From Streptomyces sp. MH60 (lineage in GTDB: Bacteria > Actinomycetota > Actinomycetes > Streptomycetales > Streptomycetaceae): a stretch of 64,000 bases of DNA. The DNA lies in assembly GCF_002939385.1 (NCBI RefSeq), contig NZ_MULI01000035.1:1-64000 (forward strand). The letters run 5' to 3'. Each line of letters opens with the position of its first letter. The stretch's first letter is position 1. Below, piece by piece: positions 54,076 to 62,273 of the stretch. The position numbers were made by a program, and so were the translations under genes. Under the pieces are notes generated by a model, which had not been told where the DNA came from, did no database searches, and saw only the letters and a program-made list of their open reading frames with translations.

Positions 54076-54894
54076 GTGGCCGGCCTCATCACGATCGACG
54101 ACCCCGACGACCCGCGCCTGCACGACTACACCGGCCTGACCGACGTCGAACTGCGACGCCGCCGCGAACCCGCCGAGGGCCTGTTCATCGCCGAGGGCGA
54201 GAAGGTCATCCGGCGGGCCGGCGAGGCGGGCTACGCGATGCGCTCGATGCTGCTGTCCGCCAAGTGGGTCGACACCATGCGCGACATCATCGACGAGGCC
54301 CCGGCCCCGGTGTACGTCGTCGACCCGGCGCTCGCCGAACAGGTCACGGGCTACCACGTGCACCGCGGCGCGCTGGCCTCGATGCAGCGCAAGCCGCTTC
54401 CCACCGCCGCCGGCCTCCTGACGAGCGCCCGCCGCGTCGTCGTCATGGAGTCCGTCAACGACCACACCAACATCGGCGCGATCTTCCGCTCCGCCGCCGC
54501 GCTCGGCATGGACGCGGTCCTGCTCTCCCCGGACTGCGCGGACCCCCTGTACCGGCGCAGTGTCAAGGTCTCGATGGGCGCGGTCTTCTCCGTGCCGTAC
54601 GCCCGCCTCGACACCTGGCCGGCCGGTCTGGCGACGGTCGGCGAGGCGGGCTTCACGCTCCTCGCCCTCACTCCCGACGAGCGGGCCGAGCCCCTCGACG
54701 CGGTCGCCCCGCACCGCATGGACCGGGTGGCCCTCATGCTGGGCGCCGAGGGCAGCGGCCTGTCCCGGCGGGCCCTGGCGGCGTCCGACACGTGGGTCCG
54801 CATCCCGATGTCCCACGGTGTCGACTCCCTGAACGTGGGCGCGGCCGCCGCGGTCGCCTTCTACGCGGTGACGGCGGGACGCCCGTCGGCCTAG
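54076..54894 (+). CDS. TrmH/SpoU family RNA 2'-O-methyltransferase
   Basis: This 272-residue SPOUT enzyme is distinct from the one at 6382. N-terminal part: EPAEGLFIAEGEKVIRRAGE. Knotted domain: ESVNDHTNIGAIFRSAAALG (motif 1), LMLGAEGSGLSRRALAASD (motif 2) and IPMSHGVDSLNVGAAAAVAF (motif 3). The substrate RNA is unknown. The GTG at 54076 is 1 nt after the cysG stop, so it is translationally coupled to cysG although the functions seem unrelated. Confidence 0.92.
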   Translation: MAGLITIDDPDDPRLHDYTGLTDVELRRRREPAEGLFIAEGEKVIRRAGEAGYAMRSMLLSAKWVDTMRDIIDEAPAPVYVVDPALAEQVTGYHVHRGALASMQRKPLPTAAGLLTSARRVVVMESVNDHTNIGAIFRSAAALGMDAVLLSPDCADPLYRRSVKVSMGAVFSVPYARLDTWPAGLATVGEAGFTLLALTPDERAEPLDAVAPHRMDRVALMLGAEGSGLSRRALAASDTWVRIPMSHGVDSLNVGAAAAVAFYAVTAGRPSA

Positions 54895-54926
54895 GCGGCG
54901 CGTACGGGCGCGGCCCTCAGAGGCCC

Positions 54927-56390
54927 TCAGAGCCCGGAAGCACGCTGCTCCGGAAGGCCGCCGGGCAGGACTCCCCGCTCCTGCTGCGCCCCCCGCTCCT
55001 GCTGCGTCGCCCGCTCCTGCTGCGTCGCCCGCACGCCGCCCCGGTCGTCGCCGAGCCCGCGCGAGGGCCCCTGGCAGCCCTGTGCGGCGGCGATACCCAG
55101 CGCGACCAGCAGCGTCACGACCACGAACACGAACAGGCGCTGCCGCAGCAGCCGCGGATTGGCGGGCCGCCGCCAGCCGTTCCCCGTCGTCCTGGGCCCC
55201 GTACGGCCGGCTCCGCTGCGCGGTGCGGACCTGCCACCGTCGTTGCGGGAGGAGTTGCGGCCCGTCGTGTCGCGGGAGGACGGCGTCGGCCGGGACCCGG
55301 ACCGGCCCCCCGCACCGCCGCCGCGCGACGGTGTGCCACCGCGTGAGGGTGCCCCGCCCCGCGAGGGCGATCCGCCCCGCGAGGGAACGGAGCCCCGGGG
55401 GCCGGTTCCCCGCGACCCCGACGTGCCGCGCGGCGGGGGAGTGCCCTGCGCGCCCGGCCGGCCCTGCGGACGCCGCTGGGCACGCTCCGGGTAGGTGTCG
55501 GCGAGCCGCCCCGTGGACACGTCCGCCTCACCACTGCGCGGCGCGGGCGGCCGTACGTCGGGCATGCCCTGGGCCTCCCGGGCGGCGATCTCCTTCAGCC
55601 GCAGCGACAGTTGCAGGGTGCTGGGACGCTCCTCGGGGTCCTTGGCCAGGCACGCCCGCACCAGCGGGGCGAGCGCGTCCGGGACACCGTGCAGCTGGGC
55701 CTCCTCGTGCACCACGCGGTAGAGCATCACCTCGGAACTGCCGTGCCCGAAGGGCGAGTCGCCCACCGACGCGTACGCCAGCGTGGCACCGAGCGAGAAC
55801 ACGTCCGTGGCCGGGGTGACCGCGGCCCCGCGCACCTGCTCCGGCGCGAGGAACCCCGGGGAGCCGACCGCGGTGCCGACGTGCGTGAGGGTGGAGGCAC
55901 CGGTGGCCCAGGCGATGCCGAAGTCGATGATCCGCGGCCCCTTCGGGGACAGCAGGATGTTGGACGGCTTCAGGTCCCGGTGCACCACCCCGGCCTCGTG
56001 CACGGCGACCAGGCCCTCGGACAGGGCGGCGCCCACGGCCGCGACGTCGGCCGCGCCGAGCGGGCCCCCGTCGGCGACCTTGTCGTGCAGCGAGGGGCCG
56101 GGCACGTACTGCGTGGCGAACCAGGGGCGGTCCGCCTCCAGGTCCGCGGCGACCAGCCGGGCCGTACAGCCGCCCCGGATGCGCCGGGCCGCCGAGACCT
56201 CACGCGCGAACCGCGACCGGAACTCCTGGTCCTCCGCCAGGTCCGGCCGGATGACCTTCAGCGCGACCCGCTGCCCCTTCTTGTCGGAGCCCAGGTAGAC
56301 CACGCCCATTCCACCCGCGCCGAGCCGTCTGTGAAGCCTGAACGAGCCGACGACGCGCGGGTCCTCGCGCCTCAGGCGCATCATCGCCAT
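54927..56390 (-). CDS. Ser/Thr protein kinase (PknB-like) with transmembrane anchor
   Basis: This is a 487-residue Hanks-type kinase. Kinase domain (about 12-265): glycine loop LGAGGMGVVYLG, ATP Lys in VALKVIRP, HRDLKPSN, DFGIAWATG and SPGFLAPEQVRG. A basic Gly/Ser/Arg/Pro linker follows, with about five copies of PSRGGx (around 325-360), then one membrane helix (LFVFVVVTLLVALGIAAA), then a short outer tail with repeats of ATQQERG. No PASTA domains are present, so the outer part is minimal. The start ATG 56390 has GGGGA upstream; other in-frame starts are close. Substrates are unknown. Confidence 0.92.
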   Translation of the reverse strand: MAMMRLRREDPRVVGSFRLHRRLGAGGMGVVYLGSDKKGQRVALKVIRPDLAEDQEFRSRFAREVSAARRIRGGCTARLVAADLEADRPWFATQYVPGPSLHDKVADGGPLGAADVAAVGAALSEGLVAVHEAGVVHRDLKPSNILLSPKGPRIIDFGIAWATGASTLTHVGTAVGSPGFLAPEQVRGAAVTPATDVFSLGATLAYASVGDSPFGHGSSEVMLYRVVHEEAQLHGVPDALAPLVRACLAKDPEERPSTLQLSLRLKEIAAREAQGMPDVRPPAPRSGEADVSTGRLADTYPERAQRRPQGRPGAQGTPPPRGTSGSRGTGPRGSVPSRGGSPSRGGAPSRGGTPSRGGGAGGRSGSRPTPSSRDTTGRNSSRNDGGRSAPRSGAGRTGPRTTGNGWRRPANPRLLRQRLFVFVVVTLLVALGIAAAQGCQGPSRGLGDDRGGVRATQQERATQQERGAQQERGVLPGGLPEQRASGL

Positions 56391-56985
56391 GTTCATCCCC
56401 GCTGCCCGGTCCCTGTGACGTGCCACAGCTTACGTTTCCACGGCCGCCCGTGCGCAGAGGCCGCGCCCTCTCGCGAGAACGGATTGTCAGTGCCCGGTGC
56501 GAGAGTTGAGACCCGGTCAGCGAACGCGTGGACGGAGCGGCCACGCCGCGTCCCCGCTGCCAACCTGCCACCGCAGCCGGGGGATTGGGCCCGGGGAGGG
56601 GGACCGGGTGGGGACGGCCGGGAGCGACGGGGCGAGGCCGCGCACCCACGGCGTGGTGGCGGGTCCAGTGGGCCCCGGGGCGGGGGCGGAGGCGTGCCGG
56701 GAGGCGATCGGAGTGAGGGATGTCACCGGACAGCCCGGAGATACCGGGACACGGTGGGCACCCCGTCCGGGAAGACCCCGAGACCCGGGAGGCGGTCTCC
56801 ACCCAGGGGAGTACTCGACGGGTGGTGGCTCATCCTCCGGGAGGCCCGGCAATCGGTACGAGGGCATGACGTCCGGCGATCGCCCGACGCATAGATTTGA
56901 GGTCAAGCGGCGGGTGCAGCACTCGTCCCCCGAGGTCAGACACCCGCCGCTGCAACGAGACAACGAATCGGTCAGGAGAGGGACC
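56391..56985. other. Intergenic region kinase to small membrane protein
   Basis: There are about 595 nt between divergent genes. I see no gene. A -10-like TAGATT lies at 56892-56897. The following leader has GCGGCGGGTG (56907-56916) pairing with CACCCGCCGC (56941-56950) over a 24-nt loop, 36 nt before the small gene. The rest is G-rich and holds no recognisable RNA. Confidence 0.5.
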
Positions 56986-57168
56986 ATGGCCCAGACGGTT
57001 CCGCGGACGCTGGTCCGCACACGGCAAAGCCGCCGTCAAGGCCGTCGCCACCCCGTGGTGGCGACGCTCATGGCCCTGCCCCTGGCGGTCCTGCTCCTCC
57101 TCGTCTTCGACGGGTGGGAGACAGTGGCCACACAGGCGTCGTCCGTGGGTGTGGTGCTGGGGCGCTGA
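56986..57168 (+). CDS. Small single-pass membrane protein
   Basis: This is a 60-residue protein with a basic N-terminus (RTLVRTRQSRRQGRRHP), then a hydrophobic helix (VATLMALPLAVLLLLVF) and a short polar tail. It would be oriented with the basic part inside. The ATG has a strong AGGAGAGGG ribosome binding site. A good terminator lies 87 nt after the stop. No family is recognised. Confidence 0.65.
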   Translation: MAQTVPRTLVRTRQSRRQGRRHPVVATLMALPLAVLLLLVFDGWETVATQASSVGVVLGR

Positions 57169-57254
57169 GCGGCGACCCCAGGCCCGGAAGAGCGGTCCGG
57201 GCGGGGACATCCATCCATGAAACCCCGTGGGGACGGGGGTGCGGCGGACGGCAA

Positions 57255-57294
57255 AATGCCGGCGCAGCTGGGGAGCTGCGCCGGCATTGCTTTT
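57255..57294 (+). terminator. Intrinsic terminator
   Basis: This is a perfect 15-bp stem (57255-57269 with 57274-57288, starting AATGCCGGCGCAGCT), loop GGGG, followed by GC and TTTT (57291-57294). Confidence 0.92.
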
Positions 57295-57410
57295 CCCTCC
57301 GGGGAGTCGAGACATCCGGCGCGGGGGTACGGCGACCGGCCCCGCAGCGGTACGGCCAGGTCGGGGCCGGGGAGCGCGGCCGCCCGCCGCGCCTGCGTAC
57401 CCTCACCCAC

Positions 57411-58346
57411 GTGACCACGGACGCCCCCGCCCTCCTCCCCGCCCTCGAAGCCCGCGTCAGGGAGACGGCCCACGCCCGCACCTCGGCCTGTCCCTGCGGC
57501 GCGGCCACCCTCGCCGACCGCCCCGACACCACGGTCGTCCGGCACGGGGACACCGTCGCCAAGGCCCACGCCGCGGACGCCGACCCCGCCGAGCTGTTCC
57601 TCCGTGTCACGGCCGCCGCCCGGCTCCCCGGCGTGCTCCTGCCCCCGCTCGCCCCGGCCCCCCTCGACCTGCACGGGCGGCTCGTCACGTACTGGGCCTA
57701 CGGCACGCCCGTCGACCCGGAGGATCCGGACGCCGCACCGTGGGAGGCCGCGGCCACCCTCCTGGCCCGCCTCCACCGCACGCCGGCCCCCGCCCCCGTA
57801 CCCCCGATGCGCGGCCCCGCGAAGGCGGCCCTGGCCGCGGCCCGCCTCCGGGACACCGCCCCCGACCACCCCGCCACCGCGCCCGTACTCGCGGCCTGGG
57901 CGGTGCTCCCCGCCTGGGCGCGCGGCGAGGCCGCCATGCCGGACACGACCACCCTCTGCCACGGCGACCTCCACCTCGGCCAGCTCATACGCCACCCCGC
58001 CCCCGCGGGACCCTGGCTGCTGATCGACGTCGACGACCTCGGTACCGGCGTCCCGGCCTGGGACCTGGCCCGCCCCGCGGCCTGGTACGCCTGCGGGCTG
58101 CTCCCGCCCGAGGAGTGGCTCCGCTTCCTGACCGCCTACCGCGCCTCCGGCGGCCCCGCCGTCCCCGCCGACGGCGACCCCTGGCCCGCCCTGGACGTCC
58201 CGGCCCGCGCCCTCACCGCGCAGACCGCCGCCCGGGCCGTCACCAAGGCGGCCCTGGAGGACCGGCCGCTGGACGAGGTGGAGCAGTCCCTCGTCGACGC
58301 CTGCGCGCGCATGGCGTCCGTGCGGCCCGCCGACCCACGGGGCTGA
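57411..58346 (+). CDS. Aminoglycoside phosphotransferase-fold protein
   Basis: This 311-residue protein has the APH-type kinase fold. The catalytic loop is CHGDLHLGQL (about residues 182-191), with the metal-binding LLIDVDDLGTG following. The N-terminal nucleotide region reads VVRHGDTVAKAHA. Relatives phosphorylate antibiotics, choline, homoserine or sugars, so the substrate is open. TACCCT (57398-57403) ends 7 nt before the GTG and no ribosome binding site is seen, so it is probably leaderless. Confidence 0.88.
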   Translation: MTTDAPALLPALEARVRETAHARTSACPCGAATLADRPDTTVVRHGDTVAKAHAADADPAELFLRVTAAARLPGVLLPPLAPAPLDLHGRLVTYWAYGTPVDPEDPDAAPWEAAATLLARLHRTPAPAPVPPMRGPAKAALAAARLRDTAPDHPATAPVLAAWAVLPAWARGEAAMPDTTTLCHGDLHLGQLIRHPAPAGPWLLIDVDDLGTGVPAWDLARPAAWYACGLLPPEEWLRFLTAYRASGGPAVPADGDPWPALDVPARALTAQTAARAVTKAALEDRPLDEVEQSLVDACARMASVRPADPRG

Positions 58347-58386
58347 GCCGAAGTTCCGCGAAGTAGGGTGCAACCGACCCGCGGCG

Positions 58387-58401
58387 GGACAGAGTCTGTC
58401 C
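58387..58401. promoter_or_regulatory. 7-1-7 palindrome before the zinc-ribbon gene
   Basis: GGACAGA-G-TCTGTCC is a perfect palindrome, 47 nt before the ATG and just downstream of a -10-like TAGGGT (58361-58366 region). It may be an operator. Confidence 0.4.
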
Positions 58402-58447
58402 TGGCGATACGCGAAGCAGGACCGACCGGCGAGGAGTTGAGCCGAGC

Positions 58448-58735
58448 ATGCAGTGCCCCAAGTGCCACGCACCGATGCACACCTACAACCGCAACGGCGT
58501 TCAGATCGAGCAGTGCAGCGGCTGCCGCGGCATCTTTCTCGACTACGGCGAGCTGGAGTCGCTGACCCGCCTGGAGGCCCAGTGGTCCCAGCCCGCGCCG
58601 CCGCCCCCGCCCGCCGCGCCGCAGGCGTACCCGGCGCAGCAGGCTCCGGCCTGGGGCGCCCCGCAGCACGGCGGCCACGGCCACTACGGCCACCACCGCC
58701 AGAAGAGCTTCGGCCGCATGCTCTTCTCCAGCTGA
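58448..58735 (+). CDS. Zinc-ribbon (TFIIB-type) protein
   Basis: This is a 95-residue protein. The N-terminal zinc ribbon has CPKC (3-6) and CSGC (about 23-26), then RGIFLDYGELESL, which is the zf-TFIIB family pattern. The C-terminal half is Pro/Ala/Gln-rich and then His-rich (HGGHGHYGHHRQK), possibly metal-binding. The role is unknown; a metal chaperone or nucleic-acid role is possible. The ATG has GAGGAG upstream. A bidirectional terminator follows, separating it from the tRNA cluster on the other strand. Confidence 0.87.
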   Translation: MQCPKCHAPMHTYNRNGVQIEQCSGCRGIFLDYGELESLTRLEAQWSQPAPPPPPAAPQAYPAQQAPAWGAPQHGGHGHYGHHRQKSFGRMLFSS

Positions 58736-58745
58736 TCCGCCCACG

Positions 58746-58784
58746 ACGAAGCCCCCGGCCGCTCAAGGCGGCCGGGGGCTTCGT
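58746..58784. terminator. Bidirectional terminator, zinc-ribbon gene / tRNA cluster
   Basis: This is a perfect 17-bp stem (58746-58762 with 58768-58784) with the loop TCAAG. It serves the zinc-ribbon gene and the converging tRNA transcript. Confidence 0.9.
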
Positions 58785-58790
58785 TCCGTG

Positions 58791-58862
58791 TGGACGATAC
58801 TGGGATTGAACCAGTGACCTCTTCCGTGTCAGGGAAGCGCTCTCCCGCTGAGCTAATCGTCC
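58791..58862 (-). tRNA. tRNA-Val (GAC), copy 1
   Basis: This is a 72-nt cloverleaf: acceptor GGACGAT/ATCGTCC, D arm GCTCAGCGGGAGAGC, anticodon stem CTTCC/GGAAG with loop CTGACAC (anticodon GAC), and T arm with GGTTCAATCC. The discriminator is A, and CCA is not encoded. Confidence 0.97.
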
Positions 58863-58883
58863 GAGAGTGGTGCGACTACTGCG

Positions 58884-58955
58884 TGCGCGATACTGGGATT
58901 GAACCAGTGACCTCTTCCGTGTCAGGGAAGCGCTCTCCCGCTGAGCTAATCGCGC
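58884..58955 (-). tRNA. tRNA-Val (GAC), copy 2
   Basis: The body is identical to copy 1, but the acceptor stem is GCGCGAT/ATCGCGC. Two base pairs changed on both sides, so pairing is kept. The anticodon is GAC, and CCA is not encoded. Confidence 0.97.
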
Positions 58956-58991
58956 GGGGATCCGTACGGATCGGTGATCCTGGCGGATCAG

Positions 58992-59063
58992 TGGACGATA
59001 CTGGGATTGAACCAGTGACCTCTTCCGTGTCAGGGAAGCGCTCTCCCGCTGAGCTAATCGTCC
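58992..59063 (-). tRNA. tRNA-Val (GAC), copy 3
   Basis: Identical to copy 1 over all 72 nt. It lies between copy 2 and tRNA-Cys in the same transcript. Confidence 0.97.
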
Positions 59064-59067
59064 TTGG

Positions 59068-59138
59068 AGGTGGAGACGGGATTTGAACCCGTGTAGACGG
59101 CTTTGCAGGCCGTTGCCTCGCCTCTCGGCCACTCCACC
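59068..59138 (-). tRNA. tRNA-Cys (GCA)
   Basis: This is a 71-nt cloverleaf: acceptor GGTGGAG/CTCCACC, anticodon stem ACGGC/GCCGT with loop CTGCAAA (anticodon GCA), T arm with GGTTCAAATCC, and discriminator T. The 3' CCA is encoded (59065-59067), unlike in the other four tRNAs here. Confidence 0.97.
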
Positions 59139-59175
59139 AGGAGTGTAGGAGGCCCGGAGGCCCCCTGTTCCTGCG

Positions 59176-59248
59176 AGCGGACGACGAGGCTCGAACTCGC
59201 GACCTCAACCTTGGCAAGGTTGCGCTCTACCAACTGAGCTACGTCCGC
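59176..59248 (-). tRNA. tRNA-Gly (GCC)
   Basis: This is a 73-nt cloverleaf: acceptor GCGGACG/CGTCCGC, D arm GCTCAGTTGGTAGAGC, anticodon stem CAACC/GGTTG with loop TTGCCAA (anticodon GCC), and T arm with AGTTCGAGCC. CCA is not encoded. It is first in the five-tRNA cluster. Confidence 0.97.
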
Positions 59249-59289
59249 CTGTCGGTTCGGTCCGCTTGCGCGGCCCGGCGACGTGATGA

Positions 59290-59317
59290 ACTCTAGCGGA
59301 TTCCGGGGCCAGCACAA
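59290..59317 (-). promoter_or_regulatory. Promoter of the tRNA cluster
   Basis: On the reverse strand: TTGTGC (59317-59312), a 16-nt spacer and TAGAGT (59295-59290), 41 nt before tRNA-Gly. Confidence 0.65.
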
Positions 59318-59425
59318 AAACGCGTTTGTGCAGCGTGCTGCGGTGCGTCCGCTCGCGCACCAGGTCAGGGCACCTGGAAGGACACGTTCGGGTCACCTCA
59401 GGGCCACCGGCCTAGACTCGACAGC

Positions 59426-60487
59426 GTGCTCGACCTCCCTCCCCTCGCCCGCTTCGGCGGCCGTCTCGCCACCGGTCTCCTCGACGTCACCAGCGATCCC
59501 GCCGCCCTCGACTCCGAGGGATTCTGGGCGGTCTGCGCGGACTTCGAGGGCCGTCTGACCTGCGCACGCTTCGCGCGGGTACGGACCGAGCCGGTGCCCG
59601 CGCCCAGGCCGGGGGCGTGGCGGGGGCCCGCCGTCGGCGACTGGACGTCCTCGCTCGACCACGGCGCGTACACGGCGGGCGTACGGCGCATCCGCGCGCA
59701 CATAGCCGCCGGCGAGGTCTACCAGGCCAACCTCTGCCGGGTGCTCTCGGCGCCCGTCGCTCCCGGTGCCGACGTGGACGCGCTCACCGCCCTGCTGGCC
59801 CGCGGCAACCCGGCGCCGTACGCCGGAACGATCCGGCTGCCCGGGCACGGCGTCGAGATCGCCACCGCCTCGCCCGAGCTGTTCCTGCGCCGGGACGGCC
59901 GCACCGTCGAGTCCGGACCGATCAAGGGCACCGGCCGGACCGAGGCCGACCTGCTGGAGAAGGACTACGCCGAGAACGTCATGATCGTGGACCTGGTCCG
60001 CAACGACCTGGGGCGGGTCTGCGCCACGGGCACGGTCACGGTGCCCGACCTGTGCGCCGTCGAGAAGCACCCGGGCCTCGTCCACCTGGTGTCCGCGGTG
60101 CGCGGCGAGCTGTCCGCGGACACCGGCTGGCCGGAGCTGCTCGACGCCGCCTTCCCGCCCGGCTCCGTCACCGGCGCGCCCAAGTCCAGCGCCCTGCGGA
60201 TCATCGACGCGCTGGAGACCGCCCCCCGGGGCCCGTACTGCGGGGGCGTCGGCTGGGTCGACGCCGACCGGGGCACGGGCGAGCTGGCCGTGGGCATCCG
60301 CACCTTCTGGATCGACCGGGCCTCCGACGGCGCCGCGCGGCTGCGCTTCGGCACCGGCGCCGGCATCACCTGGGGCTCCGACCCGGAGGGGGAGTGGCGG
60401 GAGACCGAACTGAAGGCCTCCCGGCTGCTCGCGATAGCGTCGGGGGCGTACGAGGCGAACGGAACCGGAGAGGCGTTGGCGACGTGA
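59426..60487 (+). CDS. Chorismate-binding protein, PabB-like (aminodeoxychorismate synthase component I)
   Basis: This 353-residue enzyme is of the anthranilate/ADC synthase component I type, shorter than full-length PabB because the N-terminal Trp-binding region is reduced. The catalytic core has EVYQANLCRVLSA, SPELFLRRDGRTVESGPIKG, DLVRNDLGRVC, HLVSAVRGEL, GSVTGAPKSSALRIID and GAGITWGSDPEGEW. It adds ammonia to chorismate to give 4-amino-4-deoxychorismate. No glutaminase is encoded beside it. TAGACT (59413-59418) ends 7 nt before the GTG, so it is probably leaderless. The stop overlaps the next gene (GTGA). Confidence 0.88.
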   Translation: MLDLPPLARFGGRLATGLLDVTSDPAALDSEGFWAVCADFEGRLTCARFARVRTEPVPAPRPGAWRGPAVGDWTSSLDHGAYTAGVRRIRAHIAAGEVYQANLCRVLSAPVAPGADVDALTALLARGNPAPYAGTIRLPGHGVEIATASPELFLRRDGRTVESGPIKGTGRTEADLLEKDYAENVMIVDLVRNDLGRVCATGTVTVPDLCAVEKHPGLVHLVSAVRGELSADTGWPELLDAAFPPGSVTGAPKSSALRIIDALETAPRGPYCGGVGWVDADRGTGELAVGIRTFWIDRASDGAARLRFGTGAGITWGSDPEGEWRETELKASRLLAIASGAYEANGTGEALAT

Positions 60488-61305
60488 AGATCTGGCTCGA
60501 CGGCGGGTTGCAGGACATCGGGTCCGCCCGCGTCTCCGTCCTCGACCACGGGCTGACCGTGGGCGACGGCATCTTCGAGACGGTGAAGGCGGTGGACGGC
60601 AGGCCGTTCGCGCTGACCCGGCACCTGGACCGGCTGACCCGCTCGGCCCGGGGCCTGGGGCTGCCCGACCCCGACCTCGACGAGGTGCGCCGCGCCTGTG
60701 CCGCCGTCCTCGACGCCAACCCGATGCGGCTCGGCCGGCTGCGCGTCACCTACACCGGCGGCCACGGCCCCCTCGGCTCCGACCGCGGCGAGCACGGCCC
60801 GACCCTCGTCGTCGCCCTCGGCGAGGCCGCCCGCCGCCCCGACTCCACGGCCGTGATCACGGTGCCGTGGACCCGCAACGAGCGCGGTGCGCTCACCGGC
60901 CTGAAGACCACCTCCTACGCCGAGAACGTCGTCGCCCTCGCCCGTGCCCGCGAACGGGGCGCCTCCGAGGCGCTGTTCGGCAACACGGTGGGCCGGCTGT
61001 GCGAGGGCACCGGGTCGAACGTCTTCGTCGTCCTCGACGGCGAGATCCACACCCCGCCGGTCGCCTCCGGCTGCCTCGCCGGGATCACCCGCGCCCTGGC
61101 CGTCGAGTGGACCGGAGCCCGCGAGACCGACCTCCCGCTGGACGTCCTGGACCGCGCCGACGAGGTGTTCCTGACCTCGACCCTGCGGGACGTCCAGGCC
61201 GTGCACCGTATCGACGACCGCGAACTGGCGGGCGTTCCGGGACCGGTGACCGCCAAGGCCATGCGGATCTTCGAGGAGCGGTCCGGGGAGGACCTGGATC
61301 CGTGA
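60484..61305 (+). CDS. Class IV aminotransferase-fold enzyme, PabC-like (ADC lyase)
   Basis: This 273-residue fold-type IV PLP enzyme has VLDHGLTVGDGIFETVKAVD at the N-terminus, LKTTSYAENVVALARARERG (catalytic Lys in LKTTSY) and RLCEGTGSNVFVVLDGEI. Its coupling to a PabB-like gene makes 4-amino-4-deoxychorismate lyase, yielding 4-aminobenzoate for folate, the most likely function; a branched-chain or D-amino-acid aminotransferase role is less likely. The GTG overlaps the stop of the previous gene. Confidence 0.85.
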   Translation: MKIWLDGGLQDIGSARVSVLDHGLTVGDGIFETVKAVDGRPFALTRHLDRLTRSARGLGLPDPDLDEVRRACAAVLDANPMRLGRLRVTYTGGHGPLGSDRGEHGPTLVVALGEAARRPDSTAVITVPWTRNERGALTGLKTTSYAENVVALARARERGASEALFGNTVGRLCEGTGSNVFVVLDGEIHTPPVASGCLAGITRALAVEWTGARETDLPLDVLDRADEVFLTSTLRDVQAVHRIDDRELAGVPGPVTAKAMRIFEERSGEDLDP

Positions 61306-61412
61306 CCCCGAAGCCGTGACCCCCGAACCGCGACCCCGGATCGGTGAGCCGGAGCCGCGAAGGCGCCGATATTCGGCTGCCGTTCTCGTCCACGGTGGGT
61401 AGAACTGCCGTG

Positions 61413-62237
61413 ATGACCACGACCCTGCGGCCGACCGAGCCGCTCCAGCGCGCCGCCGACGGGACCCGTTCGCGCCACTACCAGGTGTGCGTGAACAGCC
61501 GCCCCGTCGGTGTGCTGCACCTCGGCACCTCCTCCTCCCTCGGCGACTCGGTGGCCGTGATCCACGAGTTGCGCGTCGACGAGCCGGACCGCCGGCGCGG
61601 CCGGGGCACGGTGGCCGCGCTCGCCGCGGAGGAGGTGGCGCGTTCCTGGGGCTGCCGGCAGATCGAGGCGGGCGTCGCCGGCGACGCCGAGGCGGGCACC
61701 CGGCTCGCGCAGGCACTCGGCTACGTCCTGCGCAACCGCACCATGGCCAAGCCGCTCGGCGCCACCCCGCCCGCCCTGCCCGCGGGCAGCGGCGCACGGC
61801 CCATGACACCGGAGGAGTTCGCCGCCTGGCAGGCGTACCAGTCGGAGCGGTACGCCCGTACCTGGATGGAACGGGGCGTGCCCGAGGCCGACGCGCACGA
61901 GAAGGCCCGCCGCGACCACGAGGTGCTGCTGCCCCAGGGGGTGGACAGCGAGAACATGCTGTTCAGCGTGTTGGAACACGAGGGTGAGCGGGTCGGGATC
62001 CTGTGGCTGGCGCTGCGCGAGGACCGGGCCTTCGTCTTCGACGTCGAGGCCGACCCGCCCCACCGGGGCCGGGGCCACGGCCGCACCCTGATGCTGCTGG
62101 CCGAGACCCAGGCGATCGCCGCCGGCCATTCCCTGATCGGCCTCAACGTCTTCGCGGGCAACACCGCGGCCGAGCGGCTCTACGAGTCGCTCGGCTACGG
62201 GACCACGCGGTACATCTACTGCAAGCCGCTGCTGTGA
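61413..62237 (+). CDS. Two-domain GNAT acetyltransferase
   Basis: This 274-residue protein has two GNAT-like domains. The first (about 1-115) has IHELRVDEPDRRRGRGTVAA (acetyl-CoA loop). The second (about 125-274) has FVFDVEADPPHRGRGHGRTL and HSLIGLNVFAGNTAAERLYE. Both loops look functional, which is unusual as one copy is often degenerate. The substrate is unknown. ATG 61413 is preceded by TAGAAC (61400-61405) at 7 nt and no ribosome binding site. It converges on the DsbA-like gene. Confidence 0.83.
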   Translation: MTTTLRPTEPLQRAADGTRSRHYQVCVNSRPVGVLHLGTSSSLGDSVAVIHELRVDEPDRRRGRGTVAALAAEEVARSWGCRQIEAGVAGDAEAGTRLAQALGYVLRNRTMAKPLGATPPALPAGSGARPMTPEEFAAWQAYQSERYARTWMERGVPEADAHEKARRDHEVLLPQGVDSENMLFSVLEHEGERVGILWLALREDRAFVFDVEADPPHRGRGHGRTLMLLAETQAIAAGHSLIGLNVFAGNTAAERLYESLGYGTTRYIYCKPLL

Positions 62238-62271
62238 ACGGCGGGCGGCCCGTCCCGGCCCCGCCGCCGTT
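62237..62271. terminator. Convergent terminator, GNAT / DsbA-like genes
   Basis: AACGGCGG (62237-62244) pairs with CCGCCGTT (62264-62271) between the two convergent stops. Confidence 0.6.
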
Positions 62272-62273
62272 TC

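Noticed and set aside
56497..57168. 223-codon frame ending with the small membrane protein
   Set aside because: Only the last 60 codons have a ribosome binding site and protein-like hydrophobic pattern; the rest is Gly/Arg/Pro-rich noncoding sequence.
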